The position numbers and the translations under genes were made by a program. Of a stretch of 64,000 nucleotides of DNA, positions 1-8,492 are shown in pieces. How positions within the stretch are numbered: the stretch's first letter is position 1; the number at the start of each line of letters is the position of its first letter. This DNA comes from Pseudoalteromonas sp. 3D05. GTDB lineage: Bacteria; Pseudomonadota; Gammaproteobacteria; Enterobacterales; Alteromonadaceae. The stretch lies in the NCBI RefSeq assembly GCF_002723455.1, contig NZ_PDUS01000003.1, positions 245,828-309,827 on the forward strand, given 5' to 3'. The notes under the pieces were generated by a model, which made no database searches, had not been told where the DNA came from, and saw only the letters and a program-made list of their open reading frames with translations.

Positions 1-135
1 GCTCAGCCTCTGCTTTTTCTGCAGCAAGTCGTTCTTGCTCTAAACGCTCAGCCTCTGCTTTTTCTGCAGCAAGTCGTTCTTGCTCTAAACGCTCAGCCTC
101 TGCTTTTTCTGCAGCAAGTCGCTCTTGCTCTGCTA
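1..135. repeat. 45-bp in-frame tandem repeat in ftsY A domain
   Basis: Three consecutive copies of a 45-bp unit start at 1, 46 and 91. The first two are identical and the third diverges at its end. The unit encodes the charged coiled-coil-prone 15-mer AEAERLEQERLAAEK. The array continues beyond the left edge, so the copy number is unknown. Perfect identity suggests recent expansion by slippage or unequal recombination; length change would keep the reading frame. Confidence 0.9.
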
Positions 136-235
136 ATTGCTTTTGGTTATCAGCATCTGCTGCTTGCTCTGTTTGTTGTTTATTTTCTGATTTGCCAAAA
201 CCTAGCCAAGACAGGAATTTACTTTTTTTTGCCAT
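1..235 (-). CDS. ftsY: FtsY, signal recognition particle receptor (N-terminal part, cut by window edge)
   Basis: FtsY is the SRP-receptor GTPase that docks ribosome-SRP complexes at the inner membrane. Only the first 78 or so codons are present; the gene runs off the left edge. The start is ATG (complement of 233-235), giving MAKKSKFLSWLGFGKSENK, a basic amphipathic N-terminus typical of FtsY, followed by the variable charged A domain. Here that domain is built from a 15-residue repeat (AEAERLEQERLAAEK) encoded by a 45-bp tandem repeat. No GTPase domain is visible in the window. The divergent neighbour is rsmD, the common gammaproteobacterial arrangement. The identification rests on the N-terminus and synteny; a TolA-like coiled-coil protein is the main alternative. 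Confidence 0.8.
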   Translation of the reverse strand, partial: MAKKSKFLSWLGFGKSENKQQTEQAADADNQKQLAEQERLAAEKAEAERLEQERLAAEKAEAERLEQERLAAEKAEAE

Positions 236-433
236 AGTTGCTAATAACCACTTATAAAAATCTGATAAACTAATGCAAATAGTTTTATCTGAACTCGCTT
301 TTAAAGCCATTCATAAAACTATTGTCCAAGATGCTTATGGTAACACTTTTAGCGCAGTTGAAAAATGACGCACTACCATATGATGACAATATTATCTGAG
401 CCGCGTTCTAGATACCATTTATTAGTGAGTTAA

Positions 434-1033
434 ATGAGAAAAAAATCACCACAAAAACAATCAAATAATAAATCTAGCGATGGCTTTATTAGGATCATTA
501 GCGGGCAATTTCGTGGTCGTAAATTACCGGTGAAAAATGTTGAAGGCTTAAGGCCAACGACAGATCGCATTAAAGAAACGCTCTTTAATTGGTTAATGCA
601 AGATACTCGAGATGCTAAAGTTCTCGATTGCTTTGCAGGCTCCGGCGGGCTTGGCTTTGAAGCCCTCTCTAGATTTGCTCACAGCGCTACATTTTTAGAA
701 ATGGACAATTCAGCAGCGGCGCAATTAAAAGCAAACGCCCAAACGCTCAATTTGAGTAATACAGACATTCATTGCATCGATAGTTTGCAGTATTTAGGTC
801 AAAATACTAATGAACAACAATTTGATTTAGTTTTTGTCGATCCGCCTTTTCGCCTAGGTTTAGCTCAGCCATGCTGTGATTTACTTATAAAAAATAATTG
901 GCTAAGTGAAAATGCGCTTGTTTATATTGAAATTGAAAGCGAATTGAACAATCTCCCAATACCAAATAATTGGCTGTTATTAAAAGAAAAAATTGCCGGC
1001 CAAGTACAATGTCGTTTATATCAAGTACAGTAA
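434..1033 (+). CDS. rsmD: 16S rRNA (guanine(966)-N(2))-methyltransferase RsmD
   Basis: RsmD methylates N2 of G966 in 16S rRNA using SAM during 30S assembly. The 199-residue protein has the family hallmarks in order: IRIISGQFRGRKL near residue 20, RPTTDRIKETLFNWL near 40-55, the SAM-binding motif I DCFAGSGGLGFEALSR near 65-80, and the catalytic motif FVDPPF near 134-139. Length fits the family (about 200 residues). It is divergent from ftsY with about 200 bp between start codons, which must hold both promoters. The first 20 residues are basic and low-complexity, as in many homologues. Confidence 0.95.
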   Translation: MRKKSPQKQSNNKSSDGFIRIISGQFRGRKLPVKNVEGLRPTTDRIKETLFNWLMQDTRDAKVLDCFAGSGGLGFEALSRFAHSATFLEMDNSAAAQLKANAQTLNLSNTDIHCIDSLQYLGQNTNEQQFDLVFVDPPFRLGLAQPCCDLLIKNNWLSENALVYIEIESELNNLPIPNNWLLLKEKIAGQVQCRLYQVQ

Positions 1034-1089
1034 AATTAATAACATAGAATTTATTTTAGTGCGCAGTTCGAACTAGATAATATTTATCC

Positions 1090-1119
1090 TTTACATGTGG
1101 TGTGGCTTCGGATTACAAT
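1090..1119 (+). promoter_or_regulatory. Putative sigma-70 promoter of rpsU operon
   Basis: TTTACA at 1090-1095 and TACAAT at 1114-1119 are separated by 18 bp, a reasonable -35/-10 pair about 80 bp upstream of rpsU. Found by eye only. Confidence 0.4.
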
Positions 1120-1140
1120 ACCGCACCATTTTTGAACCAC

Positions 1141-1159
1141 TTGATCATTGTTTGATCAA
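1141..1159 (+). other. Small inverted repeat in rpsU leader
   Basis: TTGATCA (1141-1147) and TGATCAA (1153-1159) flank a 5-nt loop in the presumed 5' untranslated region of rpsU. It could be a weak mRNA hairpin or chance; it is not followed by a T tract, so it is not a terminator. Confidence 0.3.
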
Positions 1160-1197
1160 CTTGAGCAACGCTCATTATTTAGGTAGGTGAATTTTTA

Positions 1198-1413
1198 ATG
1201 CCAGTAATTAAAGTAAGAGAGAACGAACCGTTTGACGTAGCACTTCGTCGCTTCAAGCGTTCATGTGAAAAAGCAGGTATCCTTTCAGAAGTTCGTCGTC
1301 GCGAGCACTATGAAAAGCCAACAGCTGAGCGTAAGCGTAAAAAAGCTGCAGCGGTTAAGCGTCACATGAAGAAGCTTTCTCGCGATAACGCACGTCGCGT
1401 TAAATTATACTAA
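1198..1413 (+). CDS. rpsU: 30S ribosomal protein bS21
   Basis: bS21 is a small basic protein of the 30S platform needed for initiation on natural mRNAs. The 71-residue product begins [20 protein letters not shown] and ends in a very basic tail, exactly the family length and pattern. TAGGTAGGTG at 1181-1190 upstream of the ATG is a plausible ribosome binding site. It heads the rpsU-yqeY-dnaG-rpoD cluster, an extended form of the classic macromolecular synthesis operon that ties translation, replication priming and sigma-70 production together. Codon use is visibly more biased than in neighbours (GTT, CGT, AAG), fitting high expression. Confidence 0.98.
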
Positions 1414-1433
1414 TAGTATTAGGTCTTGTATAA

Positions 1434-1880
1434 ATGAGCCTTTTAATAACGCTAAAAGATGCGCAAAAAGATGCGATGCGAGCGAAAGACAAAGCACGTC
1501 TTAACCCAATTCGTATGGTGCTTGCTGCAATCAAGCAGCGTGAGATTGACGAGCAAATAACACTTGATGATGACGGTATTACCGCAGTCCTAGTGAAGCT
1601 TGTTAAACAACGCCGCGATTCTTACACTCAGTACAAAGATGCTGGGCGTGATGATTTAGCTGAAGTTGAAGCCAGTGAAATTAAAGCACTTGAAGAGTTT
1701 TTACCTCAACAATTGAGTGAAGACGAAATCATTGCTCTCATTGATGAGGCTATTGCTGATACTAACGCAGCAGGTATGCAAGACATGGGTAAAGTAATGG
1801 GTATAATCAAAAGCAAAGCTGAAGGTCGCGCCGATTTAGGCAAGATTTCTGGCTTAATTAAGCAACGATTAACTGCCTAA
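1434..1880 (+). CDS. GatB/YqeY domain-containing protein
   Basis: This 148-residue protein belongs to the YqeY family, which resembles the C-terminal tRNA-binding domain of GatB; its role is not firmly established and many bacteria have it beside rpsU. Visible features are MSLLITLKDAQKDAMRAKDK at the N-terminus, a family-typical LPQQLSEDEI segment near residue 90, and a C-terminal DMGKVMGIIKSKAEGRADLG stretch. It lies 20 bp after rpsU and is almost certainly cotranscribed. A terminator-like hairpin lies just downstream, before dnaG, so it probably belongs to the highly expressed head of the operon. Confidence 0.92.
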   Translation: MSLLITLKDAQKDAMRAKDKARLNPIRMVLAAIKQREIDEQITLDDDGITAVLVKLVKQRRDSYTQYKDAGRDDLAEVEASEIKALEEFLPQQLSEDEIIALIDEAIADTNAAGMQDMGKVMGIIKSKAEGRADLGKISGLIKQRLTA

Positions 1881-1911
1881 TACGCCCACATACGTAAAGT
1901 ATGATTAAAGC

Positions 1912-1943
1912 AAACCGAGCCAAGTGCTCGGTTTCTTCGTTTT
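1912..1943 (+). terminator. Terminator/attenuator between yqeY and dnaG
   Basis: AAACCGAGC (1912-1920) pairs with GCTCGGTTT (1926-1934) around loop CAAGT, followed by CTTCGTTTTT. A partial terminator here parallels the terminator before dnaG in the E. coli operon, lowering primase relative to bS21. Confidence 0.75.
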
Positions 1944-2043
1944 TAGCTTTAACAAAAATAGCATTTGTGTTCAAATCTAATTTTGCAGAACTAGAGCTAG
2001 TTCGTTCACCTTTTTCTATTTATTTCAGGACTACACTTTACTA

Positions 2044-3798
2044 ATGGCCGGAAAGATCCCACGAAATTTTATTGACGATTTACTCGCCAGAACAGATATT
2101 GTCGAGCTTATTGACTCTAAAGTTGGTCTTAAAAAAGCCGGTAAAGATTACCAAGCGTGCTGCCCTTTTCATAACGAAAAATCTCCTTCGTTTACTGTTT
2201 CACAAGATAAACAGTTTTACCATTGCTTTGGTTGTGGGGCTAATGGCAACGCAATTTCTTTTGTAATGGAATACGATAAACTTGAATTTGTTGATGCAAT
2301 TGAAGAACTTGCCAGCTTATTAAACCTAGATGTGCCACGTGAACAAGGTAACACCAGCTCAGGCCCACAAAGAACCGCAGAGCAAAAACGTTCTGATTAC
2401 GACTTAATGCTACACGCCGCCCGCTTTTATCAGCATCAATTAAAACACCACGCAAATTCAGCTGATGTTATTGAGTATGTAAAAGGTCGTGGCTTAAGTG
2501 GTGAAACCGTTAAAAAGTTTATGATTGGCTATGCTCCGAGTGAGTGGGAAGGCTTGTGCCAACAGCTTGGTCGTAATAAAGAGCAAAAAGAGCAGCTTGT
2601 AGAGTTAAAGCTCGCTTCGGAGAAAACCCCCGGCAGGCAGTTTGATTTTTTCCGTGACCGTTTAATGTTTCCAATTCGTGATAAACGGGGTCGTGTTATC
2701 GCGTTTGGTGGTCGGGTTATGCAATCAGACCAAGGGCCCAAATATCTAAACTCTCCAGAGACCCGCATTTTCCATAAAGGCTTTGAGTTATATGGGCTTT
2801 ATGAGGCAAAGCAAGTACACAAAAAGCTTGAGCATGTCCTTATTGTTGAAGGTTATATGGACGTGGTCGCATTGAGCGAGCAAGGCATTGAATACGCAGT
2901 CGCAGCACTTGGCACCGCAACAACAGCTGAGCACATGCATACTTTGTTCAGAACCACAGACAAGGTAATTTGCTGTTACGATGGTGACCGTGCAGGTCGT
3001 GATGCTGCTTGGCGCGCGCTTGAAAATGCGTTGCCTTATTTAAGTGATGGTAAAGCACTGCAATTTGTATTTTTACCTGATGGCGAAGACCCTGATTCAC
3101 TAGTACAACAAGAAGGCAAAGACACGTTCGAACAACGTTTAGCCCACGCTGATGATTTCACTCAAGTGTTGTTTAACAAACTCAGTCAGGAAATTGACTT
3201 AACTAGTGATGCTGGTAAAGCAAAATTACTCAGCGCGGTGCTTCCTTTAATAGAAAAAATTCCTAGTGAGTTTTATCAGGAAAATTTACTTGAGCAACTA
3301 GGGCGATTAATTGGCCGTACAAAAGAGCAGCTAAATGGCCGTTTAAAAACCCCCAAACAACAGCATTCAATTGAGCGTAAATTTAAAATAACGCCAATGC
3401 GTCGTGCTATTGGTTTGCTAGTGCAGCATCCGAGTTTATCAAATGCAGTGCCTTACTTACCTGATCTTGCTCAAATGAATATCGCAGGTATTGCCCTGTT
3501 AATAAAGTTACAGCACTACGCGTTAGAAAAAGGCACAATTACTACCGCTCAATTACTTGAGGCGTTTAGAGAAAGCCCAGAGTATGAAGCACTGATTAAA
3601 TTAGCGACGTGGCGTCATGAAATAAATGACGACCGCTTAGAAGATGAATTTAAAAATACTTTTAAATTTATTGAAGATCAGTGTTTAAATTATCGACTCG
3701 AGACCCTATTAATAAAGGACAAGACACAAGGATTAAACAGCGATGAGCGACTCGAGTGTCATTTATTAACTCAAGCGCTAAAAGGAACTAACAGCTAG
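2044..3798 (+). CDS. dnaG: DNA primase
   Basis: DnaG makes RNA primers for the replication fork together with the DnaB helicase. The 584-residue protein has the CHC2 zinc finger at the N-terminus (C40, H43, C61, C64), the primase catalytic core with the TOPRIM fold (IVEGYMDVVAL with catalytic Glu near 269, and CYDGDRAGRDAA with acidic metal ligands near 315), and a C-terminal DnaB-binding region. Length matches gammaproteobacterial DnaG. Start ATG at 2044 gives MAGKIPRNFIDDLLARTDIV, the standard N-terminus. It sits between a terminator-like hairpin and rpoD, in the usual order. Confidence 0.98.
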   Translation: MAGKIPRNFIDDLLARTDIVELIDSKVGLKKAGKDYQACCPFHNEKSPSFTVSQDKQFYHCFGCGANGNAISFVMEYDKLEFVDAIEELASLLNLDVPREQGNTSSGPQRTAEQKRSDYDLMLHAARFYQHQLKHHANSADVIEYVKGRGLSGETVKKFMIGYAPSEWEGLCQQLGRNKEQKEQLVELKLASEKTPGRQFDFFRDRLMFPIRDKRGRVIAFGGRVMQSDQGPKYLNSPETRIFHKGFELYGLYEAKQVHKKLEHVLIVEGYMDVVALSEQGIEYAVAALGTATTAEHMHTLFRTTDKVICCYDGDRAGRDAAWRALENALPYLSDGKALQFVFLPDGEDPDSLVQQEGKDTFEQRLAHADDFTQVLFNKLSQEIDLTSDAGKAKLLSAVLPLIEKIPSEFYQENLLEQLGRLIGRTKEQLNGRLKTPKQQHSIERKFKITPMRRAIGLLVQHPSLSNAVPYLPDLAQMNIAGIALLIKLQHYALEKGTITTAQLLEAFRESPEYEALIKLATWRHEINDDRLEDEFKNTFKFIEDQCLNYRLETLLIKDKTQGLNSDERLECHLLTQALKGTNS

Positions 3799-3921
3799 TC
3801 AAAATTGATAAATGCTGTTATACTGTGCTATTCACTGCGTCAAATAATACTTAGTTTAGCTTATTTATAAGCAAGCTGGCGCCTGTTGTATCAACTTATC
3901 AGAGTGGAAGAAACAATCTCT

Positions 3922-5766
3922 ATGGATCCAACTCCTCAGTCACAATTAAAACTTCTGATTCAAAAAGGTAAAGAGCAAGGTTATTTAACTTTTGCAGAAG
4001 TTAATGATCACCTTCCACAAGATATTATCGATTCAGATCAAGTAGAAGATATCATTAGCATGATCAATGATATGGGTATCAAGGTTAGCGAAAACGCGCC
4101 TGATGCCGATGAATTGATGATGCAAGAAACCACGACAGATGAAGACGCAGCAGAAGCCGCAGCCGCTGCGCTTGCTACTGTAGATAAAGAAATCGGCCGT
4201 ACTACGGACCCGGTTCGTATGTACATGCGTGAAATGGGCACAGTTGAACTACTGACCCGTGAAGGCGAAATTGTCATCGCTAAGCGTATTGAAGAAGGCA
4301 TCAACCAAGTTCAGATCTCGGTTGCTGAGTACCCTGAAGCAATTACTTATCTTCTTGAACAATGGGATAAATTCGAAGCTGAAGAAATGCGCTTAAGCGA
4401 CATTATCTCTGGTTTCTTCGATCCTAATGAAGATGAAACGCAAATTTCTGCAACACACATCGGTTCTGAATTAAGCGAAAAAGAGCTTGATGAAGAAGAT
4501 AAAGATGATTCAGAAAGTGATGATGATGAAGACGAAGAAGAAGTAGATACTGGCCCAGATCCTGAAGAAGCCCGTGTTCACTTTGAGAATCTTCGCGATC
4601 TGTATAACAAAGCACGCGATACTTTTGATAAAAAAGGCCGCTCTCACCCTGATTCAAAAGCCGCTATTTTTGAAATCGGTGAGCTATTCAGAACATTTAA
4701 ACTAGTACCTAAACAGTTTGATCGCATGGTTAACAACATGCGTGAAATGATGGACAGAGTTCGTATTCAAGAACGTCTTATCATGAAACAAGCGGTACAA
4801 TTTGCAAAGTTACCAAAGAAAACCTTTGTTAAGCATTTTGCAAATAACGAAACAGATTCATCGTGGCTTGACTTAGAAATTGCCGCTAACGAAAAGCATT
4901 CAGCTAAACTTGAAGAAGTGAAGCCTGAAATAATACGCTGTATTAATAAGCTAAGTGCTATCGAAGAAAGCACTGGTTTAAGCATTGAACGTATTAAAGA
5001 CATCAACCGTCGTATGAGTATTGGTGAAGCTAAGGCTCGTCGTGCGAAAAAAGAAATGGTTGAAGCAAACTTACGTCTTGTTATCTCGATTGCGAAAAAG
5101 TACACCAACCGTGGTTTACAATTCTTGGACTTAATCCAAGAAGGTAACATTGGTCTAATGAAAGCCGTTGATAAGTTTGAATATCGCCGTGGTTATAAGT
5201 TCTCAACTTATGCTACGTGGTGGATCCGTCAAGCCATTACCCGCTCGATTGCTGACCAAGCACGTACTATCCGTATTCCGGTACATATGATTGAAACGAT
5301 CAATAAATTGAATCGTATTTCACGTCAAATGTTGCAAGAGATGGGTCGTGAGCCAAACCCAGAAGAATTAGCTGAGCGTATGTTAATGCCTGAGGATAAA
5401 ATCCGTAAGGTACTTAAAATCGCGAAAGAGCCGATTTCAATGGAAACGCCTATCGGTGATGATGAAGATTCGCACTTAGGTGACTTTATCGAAGATACTA
5501 CTATTGACTCGCCAATCGATTCGGCAACAATGGAGTCTCTTCGTGGTGCTACCAACGATGTACTTGCAGGCTTAACAGCCCGTGAAGCTAAAGTATTACG
5601 TATGCGTTTTGGTATCGATATGAATACCGACCATACTCTAGAAGAAGTAGGTAAACAGTTTGACGTAACACGTGAGCGTATTCGTCAAATCGAAGCGAAG
5701 GCACTGCGTAAACTACGCCACCCTTCTCGCTCTGATTTACTTAAGAGCTTCTTAGACGCTAAATAA
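3922..5766 (+). CDS. rpoD: RNA polymerase sigma factor RpoD (sigma-70)
   Basis: RpoD is the housekeeping sigma factor that directs RNA polymerase to -10/-35 promoters. From ATG 3922 the protein is 614 residues and begins [20 protein letters not shown], the conserved region 1.1. An acidic non-conserved stretch lies near residues 195-215, then regions 2.1-2.4 ([30 protein letters not shown]), region 3, and region 4.2 with the helix-turn-helix [18 protein letters not shown] near the end. GGAAG at 3906-3910 precedes the ATG at 11 nt. The frame stays open upstream to a TTG at 3886, but that adds residues not typical of the family. It ends the rpsU-dnaG-rpoD operon and is followed by a strong terminator. 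Confidence 0.98.
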   Translation: MDPTPQSQLKLLIQKGKEQGYLTFAEVNDHLPQDIIDSDQVEDIISMINDMGIKVSENAPDADELMMQETTTDEDAAEAAAAALATVDKEIGRTTDPVRMYMREMGTVELLTREGEIVIAKRIEEGINQVQISVAEYPEAITYLLEQWDKFEAEEMRLSDIISGFFDPNEDETQISATHIGSELSEKELDEEDKDDSESDDDEDEEEVDTGPDPEEARVHFENLRDLYNKARDTFDKKGRSHPDSKAAIFEIGELFRTFKLVPKQFDRMVNNMREMMDRVRIQERLIMKQAVQFAKLPKKTFVKHFANNETDSSWLDLEIAANEKHSAKLEEVKPEIIRCINKLSAIEESTGLSIERIKDINRRMSIGEAKARRAKKEMVEANLRLVISIAKKYTNRGLQFLDLIQEGNIGLMKAVDKFEYRRGYKFSTYATWWIRQAITRSIADQARTIRIPVHMIETINKLNRISRQMLQEMGREPNPEELAERMLMPEDKIRKVLKIAKEPISMETPIGDDEDSHLGDFIEDTTIDSPIDSATMESLRGATNDVLAGLTAREAKVLRMRFGIDMNTDHTLEEVGKQFDVTRERIRQIEAKALRKLRHPSRSDLLKSFLDAK

Positions 5767-5790
5767 TTAGCTGCTAACAAACATAATTAA

Positions 5791-5814
5791 AAGGCCGCTG
5801 TAGCGGCCTTTTTT
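5791..5814 (+). terminator. rpoD terminator
   Basis: AAGGCCGCT and AGCGGCCTT form a 9-bp stem around loop GT and are followed by TTTTC. It lies about 25 bp after the rpoD stop and closes the operon before prmA. Confidence 0.92.
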
Positions 5815-5833
5815 CTATTTCAAGGAAATAATC

Positions 5834-6718
5834 ATGGCTTGGATCCAAATCCGTATCAATGCTAATGCCGCAACCGCTGATGCTGTCAGTGACTTATTAA
5901 TGGAAGCTGGAAGCGCGTCTGTTACCTTCATTGATGCTAAAGATACGCCTATCTATGAGCCTAAAATTGGCACTGTCGAGTTTTGGGCTGATACCACTGT
6001 TATTGGTCTGTTCGAGGCTAATCACGATATGAATGCGGTTATTGAGCTATTAAAACGCCATGACGAGATAAGAGACTCGTTAGTTTATAAAGTAGAACAA
6101 CTTGAAGATAAAGACTGGGAACGTGAATGGATGGATAACTTCCACCCAATTCAGTTTGGCGAAAAGCTCTGGATTTGCCCAAGCTGGCGCGATATTCCAG
6201 ACCCTGATGCTGTAAATGTATTACTCGACCCTGGCCTTGCCTTTGGCACAGGCACGCATGCCACAACCGCATTGTGTTTAAAATGGCTTGAAAGCCAAGA
6301 CTTAACAGGTAAAACCGTCGTCGACTTTGGTTGTGGCTCAGGTATTTTAGGCATTGCAGCTATAAAATTGGGTGCTGAGCGTATGATAGGCATTGATATC
6401 GACCCACAAGCATTAGAAGCGAGCCTTGATAATGCACAGCGTAACGGTGTAGCCGACAAGCTTGAAGTTTACCTACCAGAAAATCAGCCTGAATTTACAG
6501 CAGATATAGTGGTAGCAAACATTTTAGCCGCGCCATTACGTGAACTTCACAGTGTCATTTTAGGCTTGTTAAAACCAGGTGGTAAAATAGCGATGTCAGG
6601 CATTTTAGAAGAGCAGGCACAGTCAGTTGCTGACGTTTATGCGCCATTTATTGCCCTTGATGAAATTGCTGTTGAGGGTGAATGGACTCGAGTAAGCGGT
6701 GAAAAAAACGCTATCTAA
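5834..6718 (+). CDS. prmA: Ribosomal protein L11 methyltransferase
   Basis: PrmA trimethylates amino groups on ribosomal protein uL11 using SAM. The 294-residue protein shows the family N-terminal ACT-like substrate-recognition domain ([12 protein letters not shown]), the linker [20 protein letters not shown] near 101-120, [16 protein letters not shown] near 131-147, and SAM motif [16 protein letters not shown] near 163-177, then [10 protein letters not shown] near 230. AAGGAAAT precedes the ATG. Length equals the E. coli enzyme. It lies between rpoD and dusB-fis, upstream of fis as in many gammaproteobacteria. Confidence 0.97.
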   Translation: MAWIQIRINANAATADAVSDLLMEAGSASVTFIDAKDTPIYEPKIGTVEFWADTTVIGLFEANHDMNAVIELLKRHDEIRDSLVYKVEQLEDKDWEREWMDNFHPIQFGEKLWICPSWRDIPDPDAVNVLLDPGLAFGTGTHATTALCLKWLESQDLTGKTVVDFGCGSGILGIAAIKLGAERMIGIDIDPQALEASLDNAQRNGVADKLEVYLPENQPEFTADIVVANILAAPLRELHSVILGLLKPGGKIAMSGILEEQAQSVADVYAPFIALDEIAVEGEWTRVSGEKNAI

Positions 6719-6758
6719 TCGCGTTTTATTTATTAAAGAGTTAACTCTAAATACGTTT

Positions 6759-6785
6759 GTAAAGCCTGTAATTAACAGGCTTTAC
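6759..6785 (+). terminator. Hairpin after prmA
   Basis: GTAAAGCCTGT and ACAGGCTTTAC form a perfect 11-bp stem around AATTA. The following sequence CTATTATTT is only weakly T-rich, so efficiency is uncertain. A separate 12-bp palindrome AGAGTTAACTCT lies at 6737-6748. Confidence 0.65.
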
Positions 6786-6995
6786 CTATTATTTACACGC
6801 ATACTTTGAAAACAAAATAGCCCCTTTGTTTTTGTTTTGCTTAATTAACAAACAAATCAACCCAGCCTTCAAACTGTTATCAAAAGTCAATACGAAAAAG
6901 TCAAAAAAAAGTCACTTTTGTTCAATTTATAGCCTTTGTTTTTTAGTAAAAACACCGTAAACTTAGCGCCCCTTGAAAAGAGGCCTTTGAATATC

Positions 6996-7967
6996 GTGCG
7001 TATCGGTTCATACCAACTTGAGAATAATGTTATTGTCGCGCCAATGGCGGGCATAACCGACAGACCATTTAGACAGCTTTGCCGACGCTTAGGTGCAGGG
7101 CTTGCTGTGTCTGAAATGCTGTCGTCAAATCCAAAGGTATGGAAAACCGAAAAATCGATGAACCGTATGGATCACAGCGGTGAATCAGGAATACGCGCAG
7201 TGCAAATAGCAGGAGCTGATCCTGAGCTTATGGCCCAGGCTGCACAATTCAATGTCAGCAATGGTGCACAGATCATAGATATAAATATGGGGTGCCCTGC
7301 AAAGAAAGTGAACAAGAAGCTCGCAGGCTCAGCCTTATTACAGTTTCCTGATTTAGTGGAAGAGATCGTCGACGCCGTGGTTAACGCTGTTGATGTACCT
7401 GTAACATTAAAAATCCGTACAGGATGGGATCGGGATAACCGTAACGGTGTTGAGATTGCGAGAATAGCTGAACGCTATGGCATTGCTTCATTAGCCGTAC
7501 ATGGGCGCACGCGTGCATGTATGTATAAAGGTGAAGCAGAATACGCCACAATCAGGGATATAAAGCGTTCAGTGTCGATACCTGTGGTAGCTAATGGTGA
7601 TATTACATCACCAGAAAAAGCAAAGCAGGTTTTGGACTATACGGGTGCAGATGCCATTATGATTGGTCGAGCCGCCCAAGGTCGCCCTTGGATATTTAGG
7701 GAGATAGACCACTTTTTGCGAACCGGAGAACATTTACCCACACCTGAGATTTCAGAAGTGCGGGGTATTTTGATGGAACACTTAGTGAACCTTCATACGT
7801 TTTACGGGGAACCAATGGGAGCGCGCATAGCTCGCAAACATGTATCTTGGTATTTGCAAACCCATGACAGTGACGGTCAGTTTAGGCGAGTATTTAATGC
7901 TCTCGATAATCCACAGGCACAAATCGAGACATTAGAGCAATACTTTAAAACACTAGCAGCTAACTAA
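6996..7967 (+). CDS. dusB: tRNA-dihydrouridine synthase B
   Basis: DusB is an FMN enzyme that reduces U17 to dihydrouridine in tRNA. The protein carries [17 protein letters not shown] near the start, the catalytic cysteine in [36 protein letters not shown], and the FMN-phosphate motif [20 protein letters not shown] chose GTG 6996 ([11 protein letters not shown], 323 residues) because family members start MRIG at this point; AGAGG at 6979-6983 is 12 nt upstream. A TTG at 6987 or the open frame back to 6936 are less likely. fis follows after 20 bp, the classic dusB-fis operon. Confidence 0.93.
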   Translation: MRIGSYQLENNVIVAPMAGITDRPFRQLCRRLGAGLAVSEMLSSNPKVWKTEKSMNRMDHSGESGIRAVQIAGADPELMAQAAQFNVSNGAQIIDINMGCPAKKVNKKLAGSALLQFPDLVEEIVDAVVNAVDVPVTLKIRTGWDRDNRNGVEIARIAERYGIASLAVHGRTRACMYKGEAEYATIRDIKRSVSIPVVANGDITSPEKAKQVLDYTGADAIMIGRAAQGRPWIFREIDHFLRTGEHLPTPEISEVRGILMEHLVNLHTFYGEPMGARIARKHVSWYLQTHDSDGQFRRVFNALDNPQAQIETLEQYFKTLAAN

Positions 7968-7987
7968 GAAAGAAAGAGATATATACA

Positions 7988-8278
7988 ATGTTCGAACAAA
8001 ACGTGACTTCTCCATTTATTACTAACCCTCATGTTCAGTCACACGAGAAACCGCAGCCATTACGCGATGCAGTGAAAAAAGCTGTTCATCATTATTTAAA
8101 ACAGCTTAACGGTCAAGATGTGCAAGACGTTTACGACCTTGTTCTTTCTGAGCTAGAAGCACCATTACTTGAAGAAGTAATGACTTACACTCGTGGCAAC
8201 CAAACACGTGCGGCAATCTTACTAGGTATCAACCGTGGTACTTTACGTAAGAAGCTTAAGAAATACGGCATGAACTAA
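7988..8278 (+). CDS. fis: DNA-binding protein Fis
   Basis: Fis is the nucleoid protein that bends DNA, activates rRNA promoters and assists site-specific inversion. The 96-residue product has the N-terminal beta-hairpin arm region ([10 protein letters not shown]), the dimer helices, and the essentially invariant C-terminal helix-turn-helix [20 protein letters not shown] followed by [21 protein letters not shown] precedes the ATG. It is the second gene of the dusB-fis operon and is followed by a strong UUCG-loop terminator. Growth-phase control of this operon is known in enterics, but I see no proof of the same sites here. Confidence 0.98.
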   Translation: MFEQNVTSPFITNPHVQSHEKPQPLRDAVKKAVHHYLKQLNGQDVQDVYDLVLSELEAPLLEEVMTYTRGNQTRAAILLGINRGTLRKKLKKYGMN

Positions 8279-8336
8279 TATCAGTTATAACTGGTATAAA
8301 AAATAAAAATTTAAAATAACCATGTTATTTTAAATG

Positions 8337-8362
8337 AAAAAGCACCTTCGGGTGCTTTTTTT
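8337..8362 (+). terminator. fis terminator with UUCG tetraloop
   Basis: AAAAAGCACC (8337-8346) pairs with GGTGCTTTTT (8351-8360) around a TTCG tetraloop, followed by more T. It is a textbook intrinsic terminator. Confidence 0.93.
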
Positions 8363-8414
8363 ATATCTTTAAAATCCCTCAAAAAGTGCCTAATTGCAAA
8401 ATCCTCACCCTTTA

Positions 8415-8437
8415 AATATCGTTTTTTAAGCGATATT
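8415..8437 (+). promoter_or_regulatory. Inverted repeat upstream of purH
   Basis: AATATCG (8415-8421) and CGATATT (8431-8437) are perfect 7-bp arms separated by 9 bp, 56 bp before the purH start. It could be a regulator site or small hairpin. It does not match the PurR operator known from E. coli. Confidence 0.3.
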
Positions 8438-8492
8438 CAGTTAAAATAGCGCCTTTCTAAGCTAGCTCAAACACTGAGGTAATCAAACTACA

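Noticed and set aside
3886..3921. Upstream TTG extension of rpoD (12 extra residues)
   Set aside because: Sigma-70 homologues start [10 protein letters not shown] or similar at 3922, and GGAAG is correctly spaced for that ATG.
8415..8437. PurR operator before purH
   Set aside because: The inverted repeat does not match the ACGCAAACGTTTGCGT consensus, so it is listed only as an unassigned repeat.
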